The translations under genes and the position numbers were made by a program. Positions 10,262 through 17,849 of a stretch of DNA of 64,000 nucleotides are shown piece after piece (position 1 is the first letter of the stretch; each line of letters begins with the position of its first letter). Below the pieces are notes generated by a model, which ran no database searches, was not told the origin of the DNA, and saw only the letters and a list, made by a program, of their open reading frames with translations. The DNA comes from Oscillospiraceae bacterium (GTDB lineage Bacteria > Bacillota > Clostridia > Oscillospirales > Acutalibacteraceae): assembly GCA_022483045.1 (NCBI GenBank), contig JAKVOA010000001.1, forward strand, positions 271,750-335,749, given 5' to 3'.

Positions 10262-10669
10262 CGTACAATGCGGATTTCTTGCATAATTATTAAAATATAG
10301 ATTCATTCCTATAAAAGCATTGGTAATGTTTCAGTCTGGCTTTAAAAAACAGGCAAGCTGTTTTGTGCTGCGGTTGACAGGAACCTGTTTTCCGCACGAA
10401 CTGTGCAAAAACTGCTTCTGTAAAACAAGGTACAGTAAAGCATAAAACAGGAAATCATGCTGGAATACTTGAAAAGGTCAAGGCTTCTGCCCACTTTATA
10501 CTAAAGATTGGACAGGGAAAATTTACTGTCTTTGTGCAGCAGCACAAAGACAGGCTGGAATAGCACAAAGAAAGCATAGAAAAGCAGTGTGTAGAAAACA
10601 GATTGTACTAGAATTTATATGCAAATGAATTATCAGAATATAAAATATTCATAAATATCAGAAAACGCA
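10262..10669. other. Intergenic region with a 12-bp perfect palindrome
   Basis: This non-coding stretch lies between the divergent pyrimidine-catabolic promoters. It holds CTGTCTTTGTGC (10526-10537) and its exact inverse GCACAAAGACAG (10542-10553) around a 4-nt centre. A near-copy of one arm, GCACAAAGAAAG, follows at about 10563. No T-run follows on either strand, so an operator is more likely than a terminator. Binding by the operon's PucR protein is possible but untested. Confidence 0.4.
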
Positions 10670-10698
10670 TTGACGCATAGAAAATGGAAATCTATAAT
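10670..10698 (+). promoter_or_regulatory. Promoter of the pyrimidine catabolic operon
   Basis: TTGACG (10670-10675) and TATAAT (10693-10698) are 17 nt apart. The start point is predicted at about 10705, right at the first arm of the structured leader. Confidence 0.7.
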
Positions 10699-10704
10699 GG
10701 AACC

Positions 10705-10795
10705 CATAAACAGCAAATACAAGTGCTTTTCAAAGGCACTTAGAAAAACGGAGCAGTTGCCCAATGGCGGGCAGGCTGCTCCGTTTTCTGTTTAT
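10705..10795 (+). ncRNA. Structured leader: candidate three-way junction RNA
   Basis: The predicted transcript opens with ATAAACAG (10706-10713), which pairs with CTGTTTAT (10788-10795) as P1. Inside are P2, AAGTGC/GCACTT (10721-10726 with 10736-10741), and P3, a 12-bp AAAACGGAGCAG/CTGCTCCGTTTT stem (10745-10756 with 10776-10787). P3 is capped by TGCCC/GGGCA. P3 sits directly against P1, and the P1-P2 joint is CAAATAC. P3 with its T-rich 3' side also looks like an intrinsic terminator, so this may be a riboswitch-type or attenuation leader. It does not match the purine, TPP or other leader consensus I know. Confidence 0.5.
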
Positions 10796-10846
10796 CTTAT
10801 CAGTATTGTCTAAAATCAGCTCTTTTTGTAGAACGGGGGAATCCAT

Positions 10847-11650
10847 ATGGCAGAAGCAGCAAAGGACATGCGCACAGAAGATGCAAATGTGCAGATTTTA
10901 ATGGATCACATCGGCATGACGTATACAACTGACAGTGGAAACGATGTACAGGCCCTTACAGATGTCAGTCTTTCGATTGCAAAAGGCGAGTTCGTTTCTC
11001 TGCTGGGTCCTTCTGGGTGCGGCAAGACAACGCTCCTGCGCATCATTGCAGACCTGCTCCAGCCTACCAGCGGCACCATTCGCGTGGCTGGTGAAACGCC
11101 GCATCAGGTACGTTTAAAGAAAAAGTACGGAATTGTATTTCAGAGCCCGGTTCTGTACGATTGGCGCACAGTGCGCAGAAACGTCTGTCTGCCGCTTGAA
11201 ATCATGAAAATCGATAAGGCAGAGCGTGAGGCGCGCGTGGACCACATGCTGGAGCTGGTTGGTCTTTCTGATTTTGGAGATCACTACCCGTTTGAGCTCA
11301 GTGGCGGCATGCAGCAGCGCGTCGGCATTGCCAGGGCGCTGGCGGTCAATCCAGAGATCCTTTTAATGGACGAGCCGTTTTCTGCACTTGACGAATTTAC
11401 TAAAGAAAAGCTGCATGAAGATCTGCTTCGTATCTGGCGCAAGACCAACAAAACCATTGTCTTTGTCACGCACAATATCGAAGAAGCCGTGTTCCTTTCT
11501 GACCGTGTGTGCGTGCTTTCGCCGCACCCGGGCCGCCTCTCGGCAGTGGTTGACATTACGCTGGAGCGGCCGCGCAGGCGCGAAATGCGCACGCTGGCGC
11601 AGTTTTCACAGTTGGTTTCACAAATTCGGAGCAGCTTTGAGGGGGTGTGA
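10847..11650 (+). CDS. ABC importer ATPase (SsuB/TauB/ThiZ type)
   Basis: ATP-binding subunit of an importer that probably brings a pyrimidine or its breakdown product into the cell. The 267-residue protein has Walker A GPSGCGKT, signature LSGGMQQR, Walker B LLMDEPFSALD and the switch VTHNIEEA, typical of the nitrate/sulfonate/pyrimidine importer group. It opens the operon that continues with two permeases and a binding protein, only 3 nt before the next start. Substrate is inferred from the catabolic genes downstream; riboflavin- or thiamine-precursor uptake cannot be excluded from sequence alone. Confidence 0.85.
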   Translation: MAEAAKDMRTEDANVQILMDHIGMTYTTDSGNDVQALTDVSLSIAKGEFVSLLGPSGCGKTTLLRIIADLLQPTSGTIRVAGETPHQVRLKKKYGIVFQSPVLYDWRTVRRNVCLPLEIMKIDKAEREARVDHMLELVGLSDFGDHYPFELSGGMQQRVGIARALAVNPEILLMDEPFSALDEFTKEKLHEDLLRIWRKTNKTIVFVTHNIEEAVFLSDRVCVLSPHPGRLSAVVDITLERPRRREMRTLAQFSQLVSQIRSSFEGV

Positions 11651-11653
11651 AAT

Positions 11654-12460
11654 GTGAAAACCAAAAAGCGTAAAAAGAACCGCTTCCTTGTGCCGGCGGT
11701 CTGGATTATTGGGGTTGCCGCAGTGTGGGAGCTGGTTGCTTTTCTGCTGGACGCTGTCCTGAAAGATCCGCAGGCAGAAAAAAAGCTGCCTTATCTGCAC
11801 AGCGTCATCATCGCTTTCGGGCAAAACTGGCAGACTATGCTGCAGGCCGGCGGCGTAACCCTTTCCCGGGCAATTTTAGGTTTTCTGCTTGGCATTGCCA
11901 TTGGGTTTGTCCTTGCAGTTTTAATGAGCCTTTCTCAGATTATCGAAAAAATCGCCATGCCGTATCTTTTGATTATGCAGATGATTCCGATTTTGGGGCT
12001 GGCACCGATTATTTTCAGTTTGGTGAAAGATTTGGATACATCGCGGATTGTAATTGCAACCTACATTACATTTTACCCGATTGCAATTAATACGCTCAGC
12101 GGTTTTCAGTCAGTGCCGCAGGACCGAAAGGATTTGCTTTACACCTATGCGGCCGGCAAACTTACGGTTTACGCAAAACTAATGTTTCCGTCGGCGCTTC
12201 CTGCTTTGTTTACCGGCATGAAGATTGCCGCGCCAATGGCTGTGACGGCGTCTATTTTGGTGGATACATTGAGCAACAAAGACGGCATCGGCGCCATTAT
12301 GATTTATTCGCTGTATGGCGGCGGCGATAAGTTTTGGCCAGCAGTGCTTACAGGCATTCTCATGGGCATCCTCAGTACGGTTGCAGTTTCTCTGCTGGAG
12401 TGGCTGTGTGTTCCGTGGAAGCGCCACTCGGCGCAGCAGCAGGGAGGTGCTTCTGTATGA
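11654..12460 (+). CDS. ABC importer permease 1
   Basis: Membrane subunit of about 268 residues with roughly six hydrophobic segments. It has the cytoplasmic coupling loop expected of the BPD transport family (the segment after YTYAAGKLTVYAKLMFPSALP, in which the ATPase contacts the permease). The start is GTG, 3 nt after the ATPase stop, with GAGGGGGTG upstream. It is most similar in style to SsuC/ThiX permeases and is partnered with a second, different permease, suggesting a heterodimeric channel. Confidence 0.85.
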   Translation: MKTKKRKKNRFLVPAVWIIGVAAVWELVAFLLDAVLKDPQAEKKLPYLHSVIIAFGQNWQTMLQAGGVTLSRAILGFLLGIAIGFVLAVLMSLSQIIEKIAMPYLLIMQMIPILGLAPIIFSLVKDLDTSRIVIATYITFYPIAINTLSGFQSVPQDRKDLLYTYAAGKLTVYAKLMFPSALPALFTGMKIAAPMAVTASILVDTLSNKDGIGAIMIYSLYGGGDKFWPAVLTGILMGILSTVAVSLLEWLCVPWKRHSAQQQGGASV

Positions 12461-13239
12461 GTAAAAAAGTAAAAAACAGAATTGCCAGTATTGCGCTGCC
12501 GGTGCTGGTAGGCGTTGTGTTTGTTTACATCTGGCAGATTGGTCTGCTGAATGCTGCCGGCGGCCTGACAACCATGCAGCTGCCGCTGCCGTCAGATATC
12601 TATGTGGCAATGCAGCAAAAAGGAAGCAAAATCTTTTCAGATGCCGGTGTCACACTGGCCGCTTCGCTGATAGGACTTGCCATTGGCTGTGCAGTCGGCT
12701 ACTTTGTGGCAATACTGGCAACCATGGCGCCACGCTGGGGCTATGGCAGCCTGACTGTCCTTTCGGCGCTGAATGCTGTACCGATTGTTGCACTGGCATG
12801 TATTATGAATCGCTGGTTTTCTACAGCGATGGGGTCAAAAATCGCCGTTGTGGCAATCGTATGCATGGCTACTATGGGTATCAATGCGTACCGGGGGCTG
12901 AACGATTTACAGCCTTTTGCGTGCGACCTGATGAAAAGCTACGCGGCACCCCGCAGCGCCGAGTTTTTGAAGCTGCGCATTCCAAACAGCATTCCCAATA
13001 TCTTTGTTGCGCTGAAAATCAATATTGTCAACAGCATGATGACTGCCCTGATTAGCGAATACTTTTCCAAAGATACGGCCGGCCTGGGATTTACCATTAA
13101 GACCAGCATGAAAATGGGCAACCAAAAGGCCACAGGGTGGGCGTACATTGTGGTTGCCGCACTGCTCAGCATTCTTCTGTATATTGTGATTGCTCTCGTT
13201 GAGCGCCGCGCCTTGCGCTGGCACGCTTCTCACCGATAA
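12457..13239 (+). CDS. ABC importer permease 2
   Basis: Second membrane subunit (260 residues) of the same importer. I start it at the ATG of ATGAGTAAAAAAG, which overlaps the preceding stop by 4 nt (ATGA), a sign of translational coupling, with GGGAGGTG just upstream. A longer in-frame extension would run back inside the first permease and is not credible. Hydrophobic segments and an SAEFLKLRIPNSIP-type coupling loop are visible. Two unlike permeases per importer are common among pyrimidine and riboflavin precursor transporters. Confidence 0.85.
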   Translation: MSKKVKNRIASIALPVLVGVVFVYIWQIGLLNAAGGLTTMQLPLPSDIYVAMQQKGSKIFSDAGVTLAASLIGLAIGCAVGYFVAILATMAPRWGYGSLTVLSALNAVPIVALACIMNRWFSTAMGSKIAVVAIVCMATMGINAYRGLNDLQPFACDLMKSYAAPRSAEFLKLRIPNSIPNIFVALKINIVNSMMTALISEYFSKDTAGLGFTIKTSMKMGNQKATGWAYIVVAALLSILLYIVIALVERRALRWHASHR

Positions 13240-13296
13240 CAATAGATAAAGCCAAAAGAGAAAAATCTTAGAAATTCATGAAAAGAGGTAAATGTT

Positions 13297-14379
13297 ATGA
13301 ACAAAAAACTGGTGTCTCTAGTTGGCGGTCTGCTGGCTGCCGCGTTCGCTTTCTCAGGCTGCGGAAGTGCTGCTTCTTCCAGTACGCAGGCATCTGCTGC
13401 CGCCTCCGGGACTTCAGCTGCTTCGGTAAGCAGTGCTTCCGGAAAAATGGACAAGATTGTCTTACAGGATAAGTGGCTAGCGCAGGCACAGTTTATGGGC
13501 TATTATGTGGCCGATAAAAAAGGCTACTACAAAGACGAAAATATTGCCATTACCATTACGCCCGGTTCCAGTGACTTTACCGCAGAAGATCAGGTCATTA
13601 ATGGTACAGCAAATTTTGGCCACACATGGTACTCCAGTTTGCTGACCTACCAGGAAAGCGGCAATGACCTTATCAACGTATCACAGATTTATCAGAAGAG
13701 TGCTCTGCAGCTGGTGACGAAAAAAGGCTCTGGCATTACTACAGGCAAAGACTTGAAAGGAAAGAAAGTCGGCAACTGGTTTGGCGGAAATGAATACGAG
13801 ATTTATGCGCTCTTAGGCAAGTATGGATATAACAAAGATAAAGACGTTTCCTTGGTACAGCAGGACTTCACAATGGATGCCTTTAAAAACAACGAGATTG
13901 ATGCAGCTTCTGCCATGACCTATAACGAAATGGGCTTGGTTTTGGACGATGACGATAACAACATGAAAAATTATCAAACAATCGATATGAATACAGAGGG
14001 CGTTGCCATGATGGAAGACTGCCTGTGCGTCAGCAAAAAGTGGGCCGAGGCAAACAAAGACCTGGTTGTCCGCTTTCTGCGCGCTTCCCTGAAAGGCTGG
14101 CAGTACGCCTGCGCACATACCGACGAAGCGGCACAGATCGTTTGGGACGCCGGCAAGAGCGTCAGCCTGAAGCATCAGCAGTTCATGGCTAAGAAGGTGG
14201 CTGAAACAGTCTGCCCAAGCGGAATGGATACAAAGACGATCGGTAAATTGGATGAAAAGAAGCTGCAGCAGACCATTGACCTGGGCAAGAAGTACGGCCT
14301 GATTAAGAAAGCAATCAGCCTCAGCAGCAGCATTGATGCGAGCTACTGGAAGGAAGCAACCGGCTCCACTGCTTCCTAA
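13297..14379 (+). CDS. NMT1/THI5-like substrate-binding lipoprotein
   Basis: Extracellular binding protein of the importer (360 residues). The N-terminus has a basic start, a hydrophobic stretch and the lipobox FSGC, so it should be lipid-anchored at Cys. A Ser/Ala-rich linker follows. The mature part opens with KIVLQDKWLAQAQFMGYYVADKKGYYKDENI, abbreviated here to its start KIVLQDKWLAQ, the pattern of NMT1/SsuA-like proteins that bind pyrimidines, nitrate-like or sulfonate ligands. Its position before pyrimidine catabolic genes points to uracil, a dihydropyrimidine or a ureido compound. The true ligand is not readable from sequence. Confidence 0.85.
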   Translation: MNKKLVSLVGGLLAAAFAFSGCGSAASSSTQASAAASGTSAASVSSASGKMDKIVLQDKWLAQAQFMGYYVADKKGYYKDENIAITITPGSSDFTAEDQVINGTANFGHTWYSSLLTYQESGNDLINVSQIYQKSALQLVTKKGSGITTGKDLKGKKVGNWFGGNEYEIYALLGKYGYNKDKDVSLVQQDFTMDAFKNNEIDAASAMTYNEMGLVLDDDDNNMKNYQTIDMNTEGVAMMEDCLCVSKKWAEANKDLVVRFLRASLKGWQYACAHTDEAAQIVWDAGKSVSLKHQQFMAKKVAETVCPSGMDTKTIGKLDEKKLQQTIDLGKKYGLIKKAISLSSSIDASYWKEATGSTAS

Positions 14380-14400
14380 AAGAGAAAGGCGGAAGGCAAC

Positions 14401-14862
14401 ATGAAAAAAATCCTTGTAAGCGGCTACCTTTATGGCTGGCACTGCCGGTATGATGCAGTCGACTGTCCCTGCACGGTTCCACAGTTTTTGCAGTGGAAAG
14501 CAGAGGGGCGTCTGGTCCCGGTTTGCCCGGAGACTTTTGGCGGGCTAAAAACCCCGCGCCCGGATGCACAGATCGTTGGCAGCTGCGTGAAAATCGGCAG
14601 CGGAGAGGATGTAACACAGGCCTACCGCTGCGGTGCAAAAGAAGCGCTGCGCCTGGCACAGGAAAACGACGTGGTATTTGCTGTCATGAAAGAAGACAGC
14701 CCTTCCTGCGGAAGCAAATACGTATATGACGGTACTTTTACCGATGTTAAACGGCCCGGTCAGGGATGTGCGGTACAGCTGCTGCGGGACAATGGCTTTC
14801 TGGTAATGGACGAAAACGAAATTGACCAGGCAGCAAAGTTCTTGCAGCAGGCAGAAGAATAA
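14401..14862 (+). CDS. DUF523 protein, variant of the 2-thiouracil desulfurase family
   Basis: A 153-residue DUF523 protein. Members studied as TudS are iron-sulfur enzymes that remove sulfur from 2-thiouracil. Visible family blocks are RLVPVCPE, GGLKTPRP, EDVTQAY, EDSPSCGS (Cys103) and YDGTF. The family normally begins with an SACLLGxxC-type motif holding two cysteines. Here residues 7-15 read SGYLYGWHC, so the first Cys is Tyr9 while Cys15 stays, and extra Cys22 and Cys24 follow. The gene is in the importer-dihydropyrimidinase operon, which suits a role on thiopyrimidines or a related pyrimidine. The altered Cys could mean loss, change or relocation of a cluster ligand. Function is inferred. 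Confidence 0.75.
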   Translation: MKKILVSGYLYGWHCRYDAVDCPCTVPQFLQWKAEGRLVPVCPETFGGLKTPRPDAQIVGSCVKIGSGEDVTQAYRCGAKEALRLAQENDVVFAVMKEDSPSCGSKYVYDGTFTDVKRPGQGCAVQLLRDNGFLVMDENEIDQAAKFLQQAEE

Positions 14863-14868
14863 GATAAA

Positions 14869-14905
14869 AAAGCGGGCCGCCTTTTTTCGGGAAGGCGCCC
14901 GCTTT
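14869..14905 (+). terminator. Intra-operon hairpin
   Basis: AAAGCGGGC-C-GCCTT pairs with AAGGC-GCCCGCTTT just after the DUF523 stop and 31 nt before the next start. Only three T follow, so partial termination or mRNA processing between the importer block and the catabolic block is more likely than a full stop. Confidence 0.55.
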
Positions 14906-14936
14906 GAGAAAAGAAAACTGAAGGAGGGAATTTTTA

Positions 14937-16316
14937 ATGTATGACTTATTGATTCAAAACGGGAAAATTGTAACACCCTCATCTGTCTTTACAGCAGACC
15001 TTGCGGTAAAAGACCAGAAAATCGCTGCCATTGGAAAAGACCTGGGCCCTGCGGAAAAGACTGTAGATGCAGCCGGAAAATATGTGCTGCCGGGCGCCAT
15101 AGATGCGCACACCCACTTGGCAATGCCTTTTGGCGGTACGGTTTCTTCCGATGGATACGGTGCAGGCACGCGCGCGGCAGCCTGCGGCGGAACGACCACT
15201 GTCTTTGATTATGCGCCGCAGATAAAAGGCCATGGTATTGTCGAGAGCGTGGAAGCCCGGCGGAAAATGGCTGAAAATGAGGCCTGTGTCGATTATGCCT
15301 TCCACTGCTATGTGACCGATATGCTGGGCGGTAAATTGCTGGAAGAGTGGCCGGATATCATTCATTACGGTGTTACCAGTATTAAGTGCTTTACCGTCTA
15401 TAAAAAAGAGCACATGATGGTGACTGACGGCGAAATCGTACAGATTCTGCAGCGCGGTAAAGAGACCGGTATGCTGACCAACGTACACTGCGAAAACCCC
15501 GATGTCATTGACCTAAACACCGAGCGCTTCTTAAAAGAAGGTAAGACCAGCGCCTGGTACCATTACTTAAGCCGCCCGGAATTTGTCGAAGCCGAGGCCG
15601 ACAAGCGGGTAATTCACTGGGCAAAGTCACTGAATGCGCCGGTGTATATTGTCCATTTGGCCAATAAAGAAGGAATGGACGAAGTAACCAAGGCGAAAGA
15701 TGAGGGCTACCCGATTTATGCAGAGACCTGCCCGCAGTATCTGCACTTTACCTGTGAAGTCTATAAGCGCCCGGATGGCCGCAACTTTATCTGTTCGCCG
15801 CCAATGAAAGGGCAGGCAAGCCAGGATGCCCTTTGGGCAGGCATTCAGCGCGGCGATATCGACACCATTGCCACTGACCACTGCCCGTTTCAGTCGTACG
15901 AAAAAGACTGGGGCAAAGATGATTTTACAAAGGTACCAAACGGCTGCGCCGGCATTGAAAATATGTATCCTTATATGCTGGCAGCAGCAAACAGCGGCAG
16001 AATCACCTTTGAAAAAGCAGTGGAACTCTGCTGTGCCAATCCGGCCCATATTTTTGGCTGCCCGCGGAAAGGCCTGCTGGAAGTTGGCCGAGATGCCGAT
16101 ATCGTTGTTTATGACCCGGAAAAAGACTTTACGATTACGCAGAAAGCCATGCACTCTGACTCTGACCACACCATTTGGGAGGGCCTGAAACTGCACGGTT
16201 ACCCAGTGCAGACCTACAGCCGCGGGAAACTGGTATACAACAACGGTGAATTTGTAGGGCAATACGGCTGGGGAAAGTATATTCACCGTGAACCACACCG
16301 TGACGAAAACTTTTAA
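14937..16316 (+). CDS. Dihydropyrimidinase / D-hydantoinase
   Basis: Opens the ring of dihydrouracil or dihydrothymine to the N-carbamoyl beta-amino acid, step two of reductive pyrimidine breakdown. The 459-residue protein has the full dinuclear-metal set of the family: His58 and His60 in DAHTH, the lysine to be carboxylated at Lys150 (TSIKCF), Tyr155, His184 (VHCEN), His240 (IVHLA) and Asp314 (ATDHCP). Length is standard. The ATG follows AAGGAGGG. It precedes the dehydrogenase by 12 nt. Dihydropyrimidinase is preferred over a plain hydantoinase because the dehydrogenase and ureidopropionase genes flank it. Confidence 0.93.
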   Translation: MYDLLIQNGKIVTPSSVFTADLAVKDQKIAAIGKDLGPAEKTVDAAGKYVLPGAIDAHTHLAMPFGGTVSSDGYGAGTRAAACGGTTTVFDYAPQIKGHGIVESVEARRKMAENEACVDYAFHCYVTDMLGGKLLEEWPDIIHYGVTSIKCFTVYKKEHMMVTDGEIVQILQRGKETGMLTNVHCENPDVIDLNTERFLKEGKTSAWYHYLSRPEFVEAEADKRVIHWAKSLNAPVYIVHLANKEGMDEVTKAKDEGYPIYAETCPQYLHFTCEVYKRPDGRNFICSPPMKGQASQDALWAGIQRGDIDTIATDHCPFQSYEKDWGKDDFTKVPNGCAGIENMYPYMLAAANSGRITFEKAVELCCANPAHIFGCPRKGLLEVGRDADIVVYDPEKDFTITQKAMHSDSDHTIWEGLKLHGYPVQTYSRGKLVYNNGEFVGQYGWGKYIHREPHRDENF

Positions 16317-16328
16317 GGGGGGATTCCT

Positions 16329-17825
16329 ATGCAGACCGCCTGCGGGCACAGCTCTTTACTACAGGCAGTTGCGGCTGATGATGCCGCGCGCTGTTTGCTC
16401 TGCTACAATGCACCATGCACAGCGGCATGCGAAAAAGGAAAAGACCCCGCGCGCCTGGTACGGGCGCTGCGGTTTGAAAACTTAGCCGGCGCCGCTGCTT
16501 CTGCACCGCACTGCGCCGATTGTGCAGCCCCCTGTGAAAAGGCGTGTCTTTCTCCGGTGAGGCCGGTGCCAATCAAGCAGCTGTCCGCCTTTGCAGAAGC
16601 GTACGCTGCCCCAAAGCAAGCGGTTTCACTGGCAGTTCTCTTTTGCGGGATTCCGTGTGAAAATCCTTTTTTCCTTTCATCGTCTATTGTCGGCAGTAAT
16701 TACGAAATGTGTGCGCGGGCGCTGCGGCAGGGCTGGGCCGGTGTTGTCTTTAAGACAATTGGTTTTTTGCAGCCAAAGGAGGTTTCCCCGCGCTTTGACA
16801 CCATCCGCAAAGAGGGAACGCCCTGGGTTGGATTTCGCAACTTAGAGCAGATTTCCGACCATACACTTGCAGAAAATCTGCAGTATCTGCATGACTTGAA
16901 GCGGGACTTTCCGCAGAAAGTCATTGTCGCTTCCATTATGGGACGCAATGAAGAAGAATGGACCCGCCTTGCGGAATTGGCGACACAGGCCGGTGTTGAT
17001 ATGATTGAGTGCAACTTCTCCTGTCCACACATGAGCGGCAGCGGTCTTGGCGCAGATGTCGGCCAAAAACCGGATGTGGTGGCGCGCTATACCGCCGCTG
17101 CAGTCAAGGGCACCCACTTGCCGGTGCTTGCCAAAATGACACCGAATGTCGGCAATATGGAGCCGCCCGCTATTGCAGCGGTAAAAGCCGGTGCCACAGG
17201 TTTGGCGGCTATCAATACCATTAAAAGTATTACAGGAATTCATTTAAGAACATTTTCAGCCAATCCGGAGGTGGCCGGGCAAAGTGCTGTTTCTGGCTAT
17301 TCCGGAAAGGCAGTCAAGCCGATTGCACTGCGGTTTATCCATGATATGGCAAAATGTCCACAGCTGAAAGAGGTGCCTATCAGCGGCATGGGCGGCATTG
17401 AAACCTGGCGAGATGCGGCTGAATTTCTACTTTTGGGCTGCAGCAACCTGCAGGTAACGACCGCGGTTATGCAGTACGGCTACCGCATTATCGATGACTT
17501 GACAGACGGCCTTTCACACTTTTTGGCGCAGGGCGGGTACACTTCTGTTTCTCAGATTATTGGGAAAGCACTGCCGCATATGGTGCCGGCAGATCAGCTG
17601 GACCGGGAAACAATTTCTTTGCCGGTTTTTCATAAAGAATCCTGTATCGGCTGTGGAAGATGCTACATTGCCTGCGCAGATGCGGGCCATCAGGCAGTCA
17701 GCTGGCAGACAGATAAGCGCAGGCCGCAGTTGATTGGTAAAAAATGCGCAGGGTGTCATTTGTGCCTGCAAGTCTGTCCCGCTGGCGCTGTCTCTGCCGG
17801 CAGACGGGTGAAAAAGCCGGAATAG
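16329..17825 (+). CDS. PreA-type dihydropyrimidine dehydrogenase with N-terminal Fe-S domain
   Basis: Predicted to reduce uracil/thymine to the 5,6-dihydro form. Residues 1-80 carry two four-Cys sets (Cys22, 25, 30, 34 and Cys62, 65, 69, 73), the cluster domain normally found at the front of PreT or mammalian enzyme. Residues about 95-400 are the FMN dihydroorotate-dehydrogenase-like barrel (ECNFSCPHMSG, PVLAKMTPN, GMGGIETW). The C-terminus has two ferredoxin motifs (CIGCGRC, CAGCHLC). The FAD/NAD(P) domain that usually separates the first domain from the barrel is missing, and no preT gene is in the window. The electron donor is therefore unclear. Where the mammalian enzyme has its catalytic Cys in a GLACGQ block, this reads GADVGQ. 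Confidence 0.85.
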   Translation: MQTACGHSSLLQAVAADDAARCLLCYNAPCTAACEKGKDPARLVRALRFENLAGAAASAPHCADCAAPCEKACLSPVRPVPIKQLSAFAEAYAAPKQAVSLAVLFCGIPCENPFFLSSSIVGSNYEMCARALRQGWAGVVFKTIGFLQPKEVSPRFDTIRKEGTPWVGFRNLEQISDHTLAENLQYLHDLKRDFPQKVIVASIMGRNEEEWTRLAELATQAGVDMIECNFSCPHMSGSGLGADVGQKPDVVARYTAAAVKGTHLPVLAKMTPNVGNMEPPAIAAVKAGATGLAAINTIKSITGIHLRTFSANPEVAGQSAVSGYSGKAVKPIALRFIHDMAKCPQLKEVPISGMGGIETWRDAAEFLLLGCSNLQVTTAVMQYGYRIIDDLTDGLSHFLAQGGYTSVSQIIGKALPHMVPADQLDRETISLPVFHKESCIGCGRCYIACADAGHQAVSWQTDKRRPQLIGKKCAGCHLCLQVCPAGAVSAGRRVKKPE

Positions 17826-17849
17826 CTTTCTGCAGAATGGGGGCTGCTT

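Noticed and set aside
10706-10795. Purine riboswitch upstream of the pyrimidine operon
   Set aside because: A three-way junction is present, but the conserved purine-aptamer junction and loop sequences are missing.
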